Origin: Bradyrhizobium sp. CER78
GTDB taxonomy: Bacteria; Pseudomonadota; Alphaproteobacteria; Rhizobiales; Xanthobacteraceae
Assembly: GCF_029846235.1 (NCBI RefSeq)
Contig: NZ_JARVWP010000004.1
Span: 372,001-436,000, forward strand
Length of the DNA stretch: 64,000 nucleotides
Reading direction: 5' to 3'
Part shown: piece after piece, positions 1 through 8,995 of the stretch
Numbering within the stretch: the first letter of the stretch is position 1
How the letters are laid out: each line of letters begins with the position of its first letter
Notes under the pieces: generated by a model
Databases searched by the model: none
Told to the model about the DNA's origin: nothing
What the model saw: the letters and a program-made list of their open reading frames with translations, nothing else
Program-made: the position numbers and the translations under genes

Positions 1-101
1 CGAAAGAACGATCGGCCACGCCGGACAGCGGCGGGCCAGACGGGGCATCAATCAGAAACGGAAGGCAGCTCTCGGCTGTGGCGTCAGTCGCGTAGCCGGA
101 G

Positions 102-821
102 TTAGAGATGCGTGCGAAGCAGAGTATCCTTGGCCTCGTTCACACGGGCAGCGAGATACGTCGAGCCCCCCTGGTCGGGATGCAGTTTCTTCATCAGGGT
201 GCGGTGAGCCCGGCTGATGTCGTCGCGCGACGCCCCCGGCTGCAGGCCAAGGATCTGATAGGCCTCCTCGTTCGTCATTTTGCCGCTCGTCGCCGTACGG
301 CCTTGCCCCCCTGCCCGGTCGCCCTGTGCGTCCTGACGCCAGGCGGGAAAGCGGCGGTCCAGATAGCTTTCAAGTAGCGCAACGCTTTCGGCGTCGAAGC
401 TCGGCACCATCGCAAGCAGCTGCGACAGGTCGAACTCGTCGAGCATCCGGCCGGCCTGCGGTCCCGCCACGATCTGCCCGGTGAGCACGCCGCTGCCGTG
501 ATCGAGGCTCATGTCGAGATAATGCGAGCGCACCCGCGAGCTTTGTCCGGGGCTGCGCGAACCGCCGAACATGCCGCCGAAATTGGGAAGCCCGGTGTTC
601 CCGAACGGCGACCAGCCGAGCAGTCCGGCGCCGAAGATGCCGAGCGGGATGGCCACCGCCAGTTCGCCGCGCACGCCGGTAAACGCCGCGACCGCCAGCG
701 CGAGCACCCCGCCGCCGATCTTGATCGCACGCGCAAGCACGGCGGGATTGGCCGCACGAAACATCTGCAGCGCTGAGTAAAGGACGACAACGGCGACGAC
801 GCCGGCGATCAGGGTTGGCAT
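102..821 (-). CDS. DnaJ-domain membrane protein
   Basis: Protein of 239 residues with a hydrophobic N-terminus (about residues 3-20, then 38-68) followed by a soluble region and a C-terminal J-domain. The J-domain is seen at about residues 185-235 and carries the diagnostic HPD tripeptide inside KLHPDQGG. The arrangement (membrane anchor first, J-domain last) is that of Tim14/DjlA-like co-chaperones. These stimulate the ATPase of an Hsp70 near the membrane; the specific client here is unknown. The gene is divergent from the DUF302 gene with 128 bases between the two starts. The J-domain is certain; the partner is inferred. Confidence 0.85.
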   Translation of the reverse strand: MPTLIAGVVAVVVLYSALQMFRAANPAVLARAIKIGGGVLALAVAAFTGVRGELAVAIPLGIFGAGLLGWSPFGNTGLPNFGGMFGGSRSPGQSSRVRSHYLDMSLDHGSGVLTGQIVAGPQAGRMLDEFDLSQLLAMVPSFDAESVALLESYLDRRFPAWRQDAQGDRAGGQGRTATSGKMTNEEAYQILGLQPGASRDDISRAHRTLMKKLHPDQGGSTYLAARVNEAKDTLLRTHL

Positions 822-949
822 GCGCGGAATATAAGCGGCCCGGCGGCAAAAAGCATGCGAAGCTTCGTCTCACCGGAGCGTGAAGCACACCGCGTGGCGC
901 CGCCCCCTGCGATTGAGTAGCCTGCGGCAACCGCGCTGGAGCAAACCTG

Positions 950-1357
950 ATGGCGATTGACGGACTGATCAGCCTTCGTAGCAATGTCGGGCCGAGGGAG
1001 ACTGCCGATCGGCTCAAGGCCGAACTTCAGGCCAGTGGGCTGACCTTGTTTGCGCAGATCGATCATGCTGCGGGCGCCGCCGGCGCCGGCCTCGCGCTCC
1101 GTCCGACCGAGCTGTTCGTGTTTGGCAATGCGAAGGGCGGCACGCCCTTGATGCAGGCTGCGCAGACGATCGGGATCGATCTGCCGCTCAAGGCGCTGGT
1201 CTGGCAGGACGACGCCGGTGTGTGCTGGTTCTCCTACAACGATCCGGTCTGGCTCGCCGAACGGCACGGCGTCGCCGAAGCGGCCAAACAGGTCACGGCC
1301 AACATGTCGACGCTGCTCGGCGCAATCGCAAAAGCCGTGACCGCCGGCGGAACCTGA
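950..1357 (+). CDS. DUF302 domain-containing protein
   Basis: A 135-residue cytoplasmic protein without a signal peptide. The pattern TADRLKAELQASGLTLFAQIDHAAGA, followed by LRPTELFVFGNAKGGTPLM and LKALVWQDDAGVCWFSYNDP, is typical of the DUF302 family: a small alpha/beta fold of unknown biochemical role, sometimes found near sulfur or metal-handling genes. GGAGC lies about eight bases before the chosen ATG. The gene stands alone, divergent from the DnaJ-like gene and convergent with the VWA gene. No enzymatic role can be assigned. Confidence 0.8.
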   Translation: MAIDGLISLRSNVGPRETADRLKAELQASGLTLFAQIDHAAGAAGAGLALRPTELFVFGNAKGGTPLMQAAQTIGIDLPLKALVWQDDAGVCWFSYNDPVWLAERHGVAEAAKQVTANMSTLLGAIAKAVTAGGT

Positions 1358-1370
1358 TCCGACGGGCCGC

Positions 1371-2111
1371 CTATTTCATCTGCCCGATCAATTTGGCCGC
1401 GCCGCTCGTCGTCTTCGCCAATTGCAGCAGCGCCTCGCGGCCGCCGGCCGCATAGGCCGCGGCGGCACGCAGCAATTCGCGGAGCTGTGCAGCCGCGCCG
1501 GGATCGAACCTGCACCAGGCGCCGCCGGTCAGCCGCGCGATCTCGCGAAACGTCTGCTCGGCGGTGGCGTCCGCGCCCTCCTGGAACATGAACACCGGCA
1601 CCTTGAGCAGGCCGAGCTCACCGGCGCTTGCACACAGCGCGTCGGCGTTCTCCTCCATCGCATCACCTACGAACACCAGCGCGCGCACGCCTGCCGCAAC
1701 CGCCTCGCGGCGCGTCTCCGACAGCACCTTGCCGATCTGGGTATTGCCGCCCTGGCAGTCGATCTTGCTCATCAGCCGCGCAAGCTGCGCGCTGTCGGAG
1801 ATCCAGCCCGAGGCACGGCACTCGTTGAAGCCGCGATAGTAGACGAGGCGGACGTCGAGGCTGCCGAGCGCGCCGGCCTCGCGGAACATGTCCGCTTGCA
1901 GCGTGCACGCCAAGTCCCATGTCGGCTGCCGGCTCATCGTGGCGTCGAGTGCGAACACCAGCCTGCCGCGCGCGCCGGCGCGATGCGGCGACATCGCCCG
2001 TGCCTTCGCCACGAACGCGGCGATGTCGTTGGAACTCGACGTCGGCACGCCAGGCGCATTGGCCGGGCGCACCTCGCTTCCGGATGTCGGTTTGATCGTC
2101 TTGCCAGCCAT
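1371..2111 (-). CDS. VWA domain-containing protein
   Basis: A 246-residue protein made almost entirely of a von Willebrand factor A fold. The first strand reads LVFALDATMSRQPTW, so the MIDAS motif is a variant DATMS rather than DxSxS. The threonine of GGNTQIG and the aspartate of VFVGDAMEE can complete the metal site. VWA proteins of this kind usually act as metal-dependent scaffolds, often with an AAA+ partner, but no such ATPase is next to it. The long Ala-rich C-terminal helix is probably structural. Cytoplasmic; partner and role unknown. Confidence 0.78.
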   Translation of the reverse strand: MAGKTIKPTSGSEVRPANAPGVPTSSSNDIAAFVAKARAMSPHRAGARGRLVFALDATMSRQPTWDLACTLQADMFREAGALGSLDVRLVYYRGFNECRASGWISDSAQLARLMSKIDCQGGNTQIGKVLSETRREAVAAGVRALVFVGDAMEENADALCASAGELGLLKVPVFMFQEGADATAEQTFREIARLTGGAWCRFDPGAAAQLRELLRAAAAYAAGGREALLQLAKTTSGAAKLIGQMK

Positions 2112-2208
2112 CAGCGCTTGCCTCGTACAGCAAACACTATGTGGGCCGCAGCATCGGATTGGTCAACGTGACGAGCCCGCCTGCCCGGATCGGATCCCGG
2201 GCGGCCTG

Positions 2209-3153
2209 TCAGTTCGTAACCGACGGACCCTTCTTGGTCTCGGTCTTGGTCAGCGAGAGCGACTTCTTGAGCTTCTCGCCGAAGGTCTGGGGCGGCTTCT
2301 CGACCGGCACGTAGAGCGAGACCGGGCCGGGCTCCAGGATCTTCGGCGGCGAATTGCGCGTGTCGACCGGCGCGACGGCGCTGTCGGTGTCGGCCAGGAA
2401 TTTATCGAGCATGGCCTGGATCGAATCCTTGGCCTTCTCGGGTCCGGTGTCGCGCATGTCGTTGTGCTGGAAGTTGGTGTTCACGACAGTGATGCCGGCC
2501 TTCTCGCACTCCTCCTCGTCCGGCACCACGCCGGGATCGGGCTTGAACTGCTGATCATGCGAACGGAACGACAGAATCTTGAACTTGCCGTCGGTCATGA
2601 ACGGCACACGCAGATTGTCCAGCGTGACGACCTTCTTGATCTCGTCCGGATACTGCTTGGCGAAATACATCGCGATGTCGCCGCCATTGGAATGGCCGAC
2701 CATCGTCAGCTTGCTGTAGTCGGCGTTCGGCTGACGCTTCTTCATCTCCTCGATCGCGAATTTGATGTTGGTGATGCCGCGCTGATACTGCGGCAGACGG
2801 CCGACATAGAGCTCGCCGACCTTGGTCACCATCGGTCCATCCGACGGCAGATCGTTCTGAATGCTGATCGTCAGATAGCCGCGCGCCGCGAACACGTTCG
2901 CGAGGAAGGAATATTCGGTGAATTTGACGGTATTGCCATGATTGAGGATCGCAACCGGAAGCTTGATCATGCCAGCGTCGGCCTGCATCTCCTTGTCGAA
3001 GCGCACGGCAACGTCGACCGCGACCGGCCGCTCATCGCGCGTCGGATCCTTGAACATGATGGTTTCGTGACGGATCGCCCACTTGCTCGCGGTGAAATAC
3101 GCACCCGTGATCACCACGGAGAGCGAAAGCAGAACGAGAATTCCACGCTTCAT
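2209..3153 (-). CDS. Secreted or membrane-anchored alpha/beta hydrolase
   Basis: The ATG giving MKRGILVLLSLSVVITGAYF was chosen because GAGG lies just upstream and an N-terminal signal or anchor (residues 4-22) follows at once; longer frames lack this logic. The 314-residue protein has the nucleophile elbow GHSNGG, with Ser as nucleophile, in TMVGHSNGGDIAMYFA. A late NFQHNDM could supply the catalytic His. The fold matches the alpha/beta hydrolase superfamily (dienelactone hydrolase or esterase type). The C-terminal 60 residues are Pro- and Lys-rich and outside the catalytic fold. Substrate unknown; action in the periplasm is inferred from the N-terminus. Confidence 0.78.
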   Translation of the reverse strand: MKRGILVLLSLSVVITGAYFTASKWAIRHETIMFKDPTRDERPVAVDVAVRFDKEMQADAGMIKLPVAILNHGNTVKFTEYSFLANVFAARGYLTISIQNDLPSDGPMVTKVGELYVGRLPQYQRGITNIKFAIEEMKKRQPNADYSKLTMVGHSNGGDIAMYFAKQYPDEIKKVVTLDNLRVPFMTDGKFKILSFRSHDQQFKPDPGVVPDEEECEKAGITVVNTNFQHNDMRDTGPEKAKDSIQAMLDKFLADTDSAVAPVDTRNSPPKILEPGPVSLYVPVEKPPQTFGEKLKKSLSLTKTETKKGPSVTN

Positions 3154-3485
3154 GACGTCCTCGAGGTGCCCGCCTTGAAAGGGCGATTTTGGCCGGAGGC
3201 TCTTCGGCCTCCTTTTGAGAATATATGTCACAGCGCCGTGACAGGAAGTCCAAATATTGTGGCTTCCGTGGCATAACGTTGTGCGTTGCACCTATAGTTT
3301 GTGCAGATGCACACCACCAACGCGACGGCTCGCACTCTCCTCTTACCCCTTTGACGTGAGTTTCCAAGGTTGTGTTCGAGCCACGCTCGTACCTTGGATC
3401 GACGTTGAGGGGAAACCGGATTCCGGCACCTTTGTTCCGGCTTTTTGGCCGCTCTGTGACAAAAATCACCGGAAAACCACGGATT

Positions 3486-4262
3486 TCAACGGATTTCGGT
3501 GTAAATGATCAGTTTTAGGCCCGGATCGTCATTTGCCTGGAAAGTGGCATATTCGAAGGTCAGCCGGCCACGCTTGGGGTGATTGAGCATCTTTGTTCCC
3601 GCGACGCTGACGCTGACGTCGTGGGTTCCCCACCAGCCGTCGAACTCCGGACAGCCTGCGCGAAGTCGCGCCTGCAGATCGACGAAGGCCGGATCGCCGG
3701 CCCAGAGGTCGTGCGTCCGGCGGAACTGGGTCACGATGCGCCGTGCCTCTTCGGTCCAGCTTGCGCCGAACAGCTGCCGGCTCTTGGGATTGGTCAGCAC
3801 GAAGAGCAGCGTATTGCGCGCGTCCTCGGGCAAGCGGCCGAACGCGAAGACCTCTTCCGCGGCAGCGTTCCACGCCAGCACGTCCCATCGCCGCCCGGTG
3901 ACATAGGCCGGCTGGTTGAGGCTTTCGACGACGCGCCGGATCGCAGGCGGCACGGTCTCGGCCGCAAATGGCCGGCGGTCGCCATCCTTTGCAAGCGCCC
4001 GCAGATGCGCGTGCTCGGCCTTGCTGAGGCGCAGCGCCCGCGCCAGCGCGTCGATCGTGGTGGCGGACGGGCTGACGGAGCGGCCCTGCTCGAGGCGGAT
4101 GTACCAATCGACCCCGATGCCGGCGAGCTCGGCCACCTCCTCGCGGCGCAGGCCGGGCGTTCGGCGCCGCCGCCCGGCCTGAGCGCCGGTGAGCTTGGGC
4201 GTCAGCTTCTGCCGCCGCGATCGCAGGAAATCGCCAAGTTCGCTTTGCCGCGCAGTGGCCAT
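3486..4262 (-). CDS. XRE-family regulator with MmyB-like ligand-binding domain
   Basis: Start chosen at MATARQSELGDFLRSRRQKL, which matches the conserved beginning of this family. Residues 6-75 form an HTH_31-type helix-turn-helix containing TPGLRREEVAELAGIG and the recognition segment WYIRLEQGR. The remaining 180 residues match the MmyB-like domain (WDVLAWNAAAEEVF, then the late GTKMLNHPKRGRLTFEY), thought to bind fatty-acid-like or other small ligands. In this family the regulator commonly represses a divergent oxidoreductase. Here it is divergent from an MDR oxidoreductase, with a palindrome-containing gap of about 100 bases between them. Control of that neighbour is inferred. Confidence 0.88.
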   Translation of the reverse strand: MATARQSELGDFLRSRRQKLTPKLTGAQAGRRRRTPGLRREEVAELAGIGVDWYIRLEQGRSVSPSATTIDALARALRLSKAEHAHLRALAKDGDRRPFAAETVPPAIRRVVESLNQPAYVTGRRWDVLAWNAAAEEVFAFGRLPEDARNTLLFVLTNPKSRQLFGASWTEEARRIVTQFRRTHDLWAGDPAFVDLQARLRAGCPEFDGWWGTHDVSVSVAGTKMLNHPKRGRLTFEYATFQANDDPGLKLIIYTEIR

Positions 4263-4288
4263 CACCGGGCTCCCGAGTAGGACTGTCA

Positions 4289-4316
4289 ATCCTAGGATAA
4301 TACCAGGTCTTCCTGG
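4289..4316. promoter_or_regulatory. Candidate operator: two inverted repeats in divergent intergenic region
   Basis: The gap between the divergent XRE regulator and the MDR oxidoreductase holds a perfect 10-bp palindrome ATCCTAGGAT (4289-4298). Four bases on is CCAGG-TCTT-CCTGG (4303-4316). A TTGACA hexamer on the minus strand (4284-4289) abuts the first palindrome, so a bound regulator could block its own promoter. Binding by the neighbouring XRE protein is inference. Confidence 0.45.
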
Positions 4317-4365
4317 CTGCAACGGAGCGCGGGATGATGCCGATCTCAGCAAGGGATGAGATCAG

Positions 4366-5448
4366 ATGAAAGCAGCAGTTCTAAAGTCATTCGGCTCGCC
4401 GCTCGCGATCGAGGAGATCCCCGCACCGGTGATGGGAACGGGCGAAGTCCTCGTCGACGTGGCCGCAACACGCGTGCTGTCCTACACCAACGAGGTGTTC
4501 AGCGGTGACCGCCGCTACCTGCTCGAGTTGCCGGCCGTTCCGGGTCTCGGCGCCATCGGACGGGTTCGCGCGGTGGGGCCCGACGCAACCCACCTCGCCG
4601 CCGGCGATTGGGTGTACTGCGATCCGACTTTCCGCTCGCGCGACGACAGCATCTCGCCGGACATCACCTTGCAGGGCTGGAGCGCGCGCGGCGAAGGCGG
4701 GCTGCGCCTGCAGCGGCACTTCCGTCACGGCACGTTTGCGGAGCAGACGCTGCTGCCGACCGAGAACGCCAAGCGGATCGGCGCGATCGATCCGGCCGAC
4801 GCGCCGTCATGGTGCGCGCTCGGCACCTGCCTCGTACCCTATGGCGGATTCCTGGCCGCGCGCCTGCAGCCGGGCGAGACCGTGCTGGTGAACGGTGCGA
4901 CCGGCAATTTCGGCAGTGCCGCGGTTGCCGTCGCGCTCGCGATGGGCGCCGCCTGCGTGGTCGCGCCCGGCCGCAACGAGAAAGTGCTGGCCGATCTGGT
5001 CCGCAGGTTCGGACCGCGCGTGCGCACCGTGACGCTCGGCGGCAACGAGGACGACGATCGCGAACGCATGCGGCGCGCCGCCCCCGGTCCCATCGATTGC
5101 GTGCTCGACCTGATGCCGCCATCGGTGACGACACCGACCGTCCGCGCGGCGATTATGACGGTGCGTTCCTATGGCCGGGTCGTCTTGATGGGCGGCGTCG
5201 GCATGCTGGGCGGACCGGGGCTCGACCTGCCCTATCCCTGGATCATGCGCGAATGCATCACCATTCACGGCGTCTGGATGTATCCACCGGAAGCCGCATT
5301 CGGCCTCGTCAACCTCGCCCGCGCCGGGCTGTTGCGGCTCGATCAGTTCGAGGTCACGACATTCGATCTCGACCACGCCAATGACGCGGTCGCGCATGCC
5401 GCCGCCAATAGCGGGCCGTTCAAGATGACGGTGCTGACGCCGAACTAG
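4366..5448 (+). CDS. Zinc-independent MDR-family alcohol dehydrogenase/quinone oxidoreductase
   Basis: A 360-residue medium-chain dehydrogenase. The N-terminal GroES-like part begins MKAAVLKSFGSPLAIEEIP. The Rossmann part carries VLVNGATGNFGSAAVAVALAMGA for NAD(P) binding. The catalytic-zinc Cys and GHE motif of true alcohol dehydrogenases is missing (VPGLGAIGRV occupies that place) and there is no four-Cys structural-zinc lobe, so a zinc-independent oxidoreductase is more likely. It is divergent from an XRE/MmyB-like regulator that plausibly controls it. Its stop codon lies only a few bases from the left end of an IS5-type element, so the native downstream context has been lost. Substrate unknown. 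Confidence 0.85.
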   Translation: MKAAVLKSFGSPLAIEEIPAPVMGTGEVLVDVAATRVLSYTNEVFSGDRRYLLELPAVPGLGAIGRVRAVGPDATHLAAGDWVYCDPTFRSRDDSISPDITLQGWSARGEGGLRLQRHFRHGTFAEQTLLPTENAKRIGAIDPADAPSWCALGTCLVPYGGFLAARLQPGETVLVNGATGNFGSAAVAVALAMGAACVVAPGRNEKVLADLVRRFGPRVRTVTLGGNEDDDRERMRRAAPGPIDCVLDLMPPSVTTPTVRAAIMTVRSYGRVVLMGGVGMLGGPGLDLPYPWIMRECITIHGVWMYPPEAAFGLVNLARAGLLRLDQFEVTTFDLDHANDAVAHAAANSGPFKMTVLTPN

Positions 5449-6212
5449 CTAGGCCGTGGACTCATTACGGGCAGCCAGCCATATCCGGATGGATGCGAGT
5501 TGGACGAAGGCAAAGTAGTTTGCCGCAAGCTTGTCGTAGCGTGTCGCGACCCGGCGACATTGCTTGATCCGATTGAAGAACCGTTCAACCCTGTTGCGGG
5601 CGCGGTAGAGATAAGGGCTAAAGCAGATCGGATCGTTGCGATTGCGTTTGGGTGGGATGTTGGCCCACGCGCCCTTCTTCATGGCAAGCTCTCTGATCCA
5701 GTTGGCATCATAGCCACGATCAGCAAGCAGCATTGACCCGGATTTCAGACGAGACAGCAGTTTTCCGGCATGTCGAATGTCGTGGGCCTCACCGGGGCTC
5801 AGCGCCAGCCGTACCGGCAGACCGTTGCTATCGACCAACGCATGAATTTTGCTGGTCAATCCGCCGCGTGACCTTCCCATCAACTGGCGCTCGTTCCTCG
5901 TTATGCACGATCCATGCTGATGCACGCGGACCATGGAAGTATCGATCATCTGGACAGCGGCATCATGGGCGGCGGCAAATGCATCTATGATGCGGCTCCA
6001 GACGCCGGCCCGCCTCCACCGAACGAAGCGGTTGTAGCAGGTCGTGTAGGGTCCAAACGCCTCCGGTAGATCGCGCCAGGGGGCTCCGGATCGTAAGACC
6101 CAGAAGATGCCATTGAGGACACGACGGTCATTTACCCGGGGAACGCCACGAGGCTTGTTGGGCAGCATCGGCTTGATTGCAGCCACTCTTCGTCAGTGAG
6201 TTCGTACCGCAT
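5449..6212 (-). pseudogene. IS5-family transposase, frameshifted near its start
   Basis: The long frame (245 residues if begun at the internal GTG at 6186) is a DDE transposase of the IS5 group. It shows VLRSGAPWRDLPEAFGPYTTCYNRFVRW, then MIDTSMVRVHQHG with the first Asp, SKIHALVDSNGLP, LADRGYDANW with the second Asp, and the C-terminal RNRVERFFNRIKQCRRVATRYDK with the Glu. The usual start would be the ATG at 6212 (MRYELTDEEW). One base appears to be missing between that segment and AAIKPMLPN, so the first nine codons are out of frame. It is either inactive or translated from the GTG; loss of function is the simpler reading. Confidence 0.75.
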
Positions 6213-6249
6213 GATTCGGCCCCTCGATCAGAAGCTTGAATCACAGCTC
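5452..6249 (-). mobile_element. IS5-family insertion sequence
   Basis: A block of about 800 bases containing one transposase reading leftward. The ends are imperfect inverted repeats: GGCCGTGGACTCA at the left and the complement of TGAATCACAGC at the right align with one gap and two mismatches. Exact termini and target duplication could not be fixed; the left flank carries CTAG, but no matching copy is evident at the right. The element sits immediately after the oxidoreductase stop codon. Confidence 0.6.
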
Positions 6250-6469
6250 GGAGCTTGGCTCAACTTGGCCGACCAAGGGATGGGTCGGTCGGTATGCACC
6301 GAAAGTAGACCTATTATGCTCACCTTGAGTTTTGTCGTTCATGAGCGGTGGCGGACATGCCGACCTTGGCAACAGGCCGCCGATTTTGCATAGCGGTGTG
6401 CCCTTTGCTCTCGCTAACATTCAGGCGCGCCAAGGTGCCTTGGCTTTCAAGCTTACAACGGGGGCGAGT

Positions 6470-7015
6470 ATGAGCTCAGCAGCTATTGTAATGGACGGCC
6501 GGGCCGACATAACGCCAACAGCACTTAGTTGGAAGTTCATCCGTTGGGGTCTGGGGCTATTTATCACGGGATTTCTGACCGGCTTTATTCCCATCGCCCA
6601 CTACATGGTTGGCGCCATAGCCGGAGACGTGGGTCCGGACTTTCTGAGAAACATCACGCTCTGGTGGGGCTGCCCGGCAGTCTTGGCAGAGTTGACTCTC
6701 AAGACAGGCGGCCTCGGCATGGTTGCCATCGGCTTTTGTTATCAGGCAATCCATCGGCAGGGTGGGTCACTAGATATTTCGAGCAACGAGCGGATTGCGC
6801 CTTTGCTTTGTGCGTTCGGATTAGTTTGCACGCTCGTATCTGCAGCCGCTGGCTACGTAATTTGCAACTATTTCTGGCCCAACTTTTATTATCATGCCAT
6901 TCCGACCGGAAAGAATGTGTGGCTTGCGGCGCAAGGGCTGAGCATAGCGGTCTACGTGGTTGGCGTTTGCTATTCCTTCGCCGGCATTCGTAGGGCGTCG
7001 GTACACTTTCGATGA
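6470..7015 (+). CDS. Hypothetical four-helix membrane protein
   Basis: A 181-residue integral membrane protein. The ATG was chosen because GGGGGCGAG lies directly upstream and it excludes a non-membrane extension. Hydrophobic segments are near residues 25-45 (GLGLFITGFLTGFIP), 60-90, 105-130 and 150-170, giving about four transmembrane helices. No recognisable family motif. It lies between the IS5 element and a Tat-type serine hydrolase, in a stretch of somewhat lower GC than the rest, so recent acquisition is possible. Function unknown. Confidence 0.65.
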   Translation: MSSAAIVMDGRADITPTALSWKFIRWGLGLFITGFLTGFIPIAHYMVGAIAGDVGPDFLRNITLWWGCPAVLAELTLKTGGLGMVAIGFCYQAIHRQGGSLDISSNERIAPLLCAFGLVCTLVSAAAGYVICNYFWPNFYYHAIPTGKNVWLAAQGLSIAVYVVGVCYSFAGIRRASVHFR

Positions 7016-7280
7016 CATCCTGTTCAGGCGATTTTTCAACCGAGAGCGGTTCGCCACGAAGACGGTCACGGTTTCCGCGTTGGTCGTGGCACGCAGGGGG
7101 CTGGTCGGTCATCGGATGGCTGTGTGGGATCGCAACGGGTGCACTGTGGATTTATTCCGGTATGCCTATGATTTGTCATTGAGCGACGGTGTTTCTGCTG
7201 CGACGTCGGGCCATGTCCGCTATTCCGCCGCGGTTGGGGGTTGAGCGGACATCAGTCAATTGCCTTAGTGAGTACACGCC

Positions 7281-8450
7281 CTAGGCCGGAGGCGAAATCC
7301 CTTGCAGGACGTCCTTGAAGACCCCGTACTGCGCTTGAAACGCCCGCGGGCTGTAGTCCTGGTAGTATCCCCCGGTGACGACGACGACGAGATCGAGCTC
7401 CGGGACGACGCGGATCGATTGCCCGCCGCGACCCAACGCGCCGATCCACTGGATCGCACGCCCATTGAACTGGGCGCGACCAAGCCACCACAGGTATCCA
7501 TAGGATTGATGGTCCGTGGCCTTGAGTTTCGATTGCGTCGAGCTCTCGATCCATGCCTTTGGGACGATCTGGCGACCGTTCCAGCGGCCGCCTGCGAGGA
7601 CAAGCTGGCCGATCTTGGCCATGTCGCGAGGTCGCAGGCGCAAGCCGCCACCGGCATCGCTGTCCCCTTTGAACCGGTTCCATTCGAAGTGGGTAATGCC
7701 CAGGGGCTCGAGCAATTCGGTGCGCGCAAATTCATCGAGCGGATGTCCGGTCGCCTTGCGGACAATGGCCGATATCAGCGTCAGCGCGCCGGTGTTGTAG
7801 AAGAAAGCCTCTCCCGGCGCGGTCGTTGCAGCAAGACCGAGCACGTAACGGCACGCATCCGGTGCCAGATGCATGCGCACCTCGTCGTTGTCGTCTCCGG
7901 TCGCAGGCGTCGCCTCGACCCACGCCAATCCCATCGACATGGTGAGGGCGTGCACGAGCTGGATGCGGTCCTTTTCGGGGGATCGCAGGTCTGACAATTC
8001 CGGGAAGAAGCTGAAGATCGGCTCGTTGATGCTGCGTATCAGCCCCCGATCGATCGCGATCCCGACGGCGAGCGACGCGACGCTCTTCGAGACCGACTTC
8101 AAATTGTGCAGTGTATCGGCATTGAAGGTGACGTCTTCGACCCGGCTGCCGTAGAAGCGGCCCGGGACCTCGTCGTGGCCCCTGAAGTAGCGCTCGAACT
8201 GCAGTTTGCCACCACGAACCACCAGCACGGAATGGATGTTGCCGTCGCTCGTGGCCGCGATCCGATCGGCCATGGCGCACAGCGCCTGGCGATCAATGAG
8301 CTTGTCCTCAGTCACGGTGGCGACGGGCCAGCCGTCGTCTCGCCCGACCGGAACGCTGCAGCCGTCGGCGGGATCCGCATAGACCGGCAAGCTGGAGAGC
8401 GGTGCCAACGCAGCTCCGCCGAGAAGTGACATGAATTGGCGCCGTTCCAT
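7281..8450 (-). CDS. Tat-exported serine hydrolase (beta-lactamase/class C-like)
   Basis: A 389-residue protein starting MERRQFMSLLGGAALAPLSS, a twin-arginine-like signal (RRQFM plus hydrophobic core). The mature part is a penicillin-binding-protein/beta-lactamase fold. The SxxK nucleophile motif is seen in LKSVSKSVASLAVG and the Tyr-x-Asn motif in FFYNTGALTL. GRGGQSIRV near the C-terminus occupies the place of the third KTG/HxG-type motif. Such proteins are usually esterases or D-aminopeptidases rather than resistance enzymes. Substrate unknown; periplasmic location is inferred from the leader. Divergent from the AraC remnant upstream. Confidence 0.85.
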   Translation of the reverse strand: MERRQFMSLLGGAALAPLSSLPVYADPADGCSVPVGRDDGWPVATVTEDKLIDRQALCAMADRIAATSDGNIHSVLVVRGGKLQFERYFRGHDEVPGRFYGSRVEDVTFNADTLHNLKSVSKSVASLAVGIAIDRGLIRSINEPIFSFFPELSDLRSPEKDRIQLVHALTMSMGLAWVEATPATGDDNDEVRMHLAPDACRYVLGLAATTAPGEAFFYNTGALTLISAIVRKATGHPLDEFARTELLEPLGITHFEWNRFKGDSDAGGGLRLRPRDMAKIGQLVLAGGRWNGRQIVPKAWIESSTQSKLKATDHQSYGYLWWLGRAQFNGRAIQWIGALGRGGQSIRVVPELDLVVVVTGGYYQDYSPRAFQAQYGVFKDVLQGISPPA

Positions 8451-8514
8451 TCAATCCTCGCTTCGCAGCTTGCGACCGCCCAAACCGATCGTTCGGAAAA
8501 TCTGCCCGAAAACG

Positions 8515-8693
8515 TCAGTCCACGCCCGCCGGCTTCAGAATTCGGCTGGCCGATTCCTCAGCTCGGTTGGCCGATTCCTGGGCGGTCGTCCGTTTGCCTG
8601 GATCGGGAGCCACCTTGGCCAGCGCAAGCTGCCTGAATTCGGTCGGGGTCAGATCGGTGGCCGCCTTGAAGGCCCGGTTGAACGGCAGGACGT
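8515..8693 (-). pseudogene. Remnant of AraC-family regulator (C-terminal HTH)
   Basis: On the minus strand the frame reads PFNRAFKAATDLTPTEFRQ, the unmistakable second half of an AraC/XylS helix-turn-helix, then a short Ala/Glu-rich tail and a stop. Nothing N-terminal of FNR is preserved in frame. In another frame just upstream (8649-8828) a 59-codon piece beginning with GTG encodes one hydrophobic helix (EIGLLAITAAVIMIVAAE). It may be the degenerate remains of the membrane N-terminus found in some AraC proteins. The whole 8451-8995 interval appears to be gene debris. Confidence 0.6.
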
Positions 8694-8847
8694 GTCTGGA
8701 CGTTCAGCGGCAACGATCATAATGACTGCCGCGGTGATCGCCAGCAAACCGATTTCGTTGCGACGGCCGGCCAGCACATTACGGAAGCATGCGAATGCCC
8801 CATGCCCTCTCGGGACGAGCGCCCGCACGCAATTTCGGAATATTAGA

Positions 8848-8877
8848 AATATACCTGTGAGTTGCCCGACGTGTCAA
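8848..8877 (-). promoter_or_regulatory. Near-consensus sigma-70-type promoter
   Basis: On the minus strand TTGACA (8877-8872) is followed after 18 bases by TATATT (8853-8848). This is one of the best consensus matches in this GC-rich window. It points into the AraC debris, with transcription expected to begin near 8841, only about 13 bases before the GTG of the 59-codon fragment. It probably once drove the lost gene. Confidence 0.5.
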
Positions 8878-8995
8878 GTAACCTGGCCGAACGCTGGCCA
8901 CCACCGGCTACTTTGCATGGGGTTGTTTTCGATATTTTGGCCACGCACCTCCCGCGCGAGCGATGCTGAGGGCTGCCCCTGTGACTTCACGATCG

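Noticed and set aside
1371..2111. VWA plus DnaJ genes as a chaperone-type defence system
   Set aside because: They are separated by a divergent DUF302 gene, lack an AAA+ partner and look like ordinary chromosomal genes.
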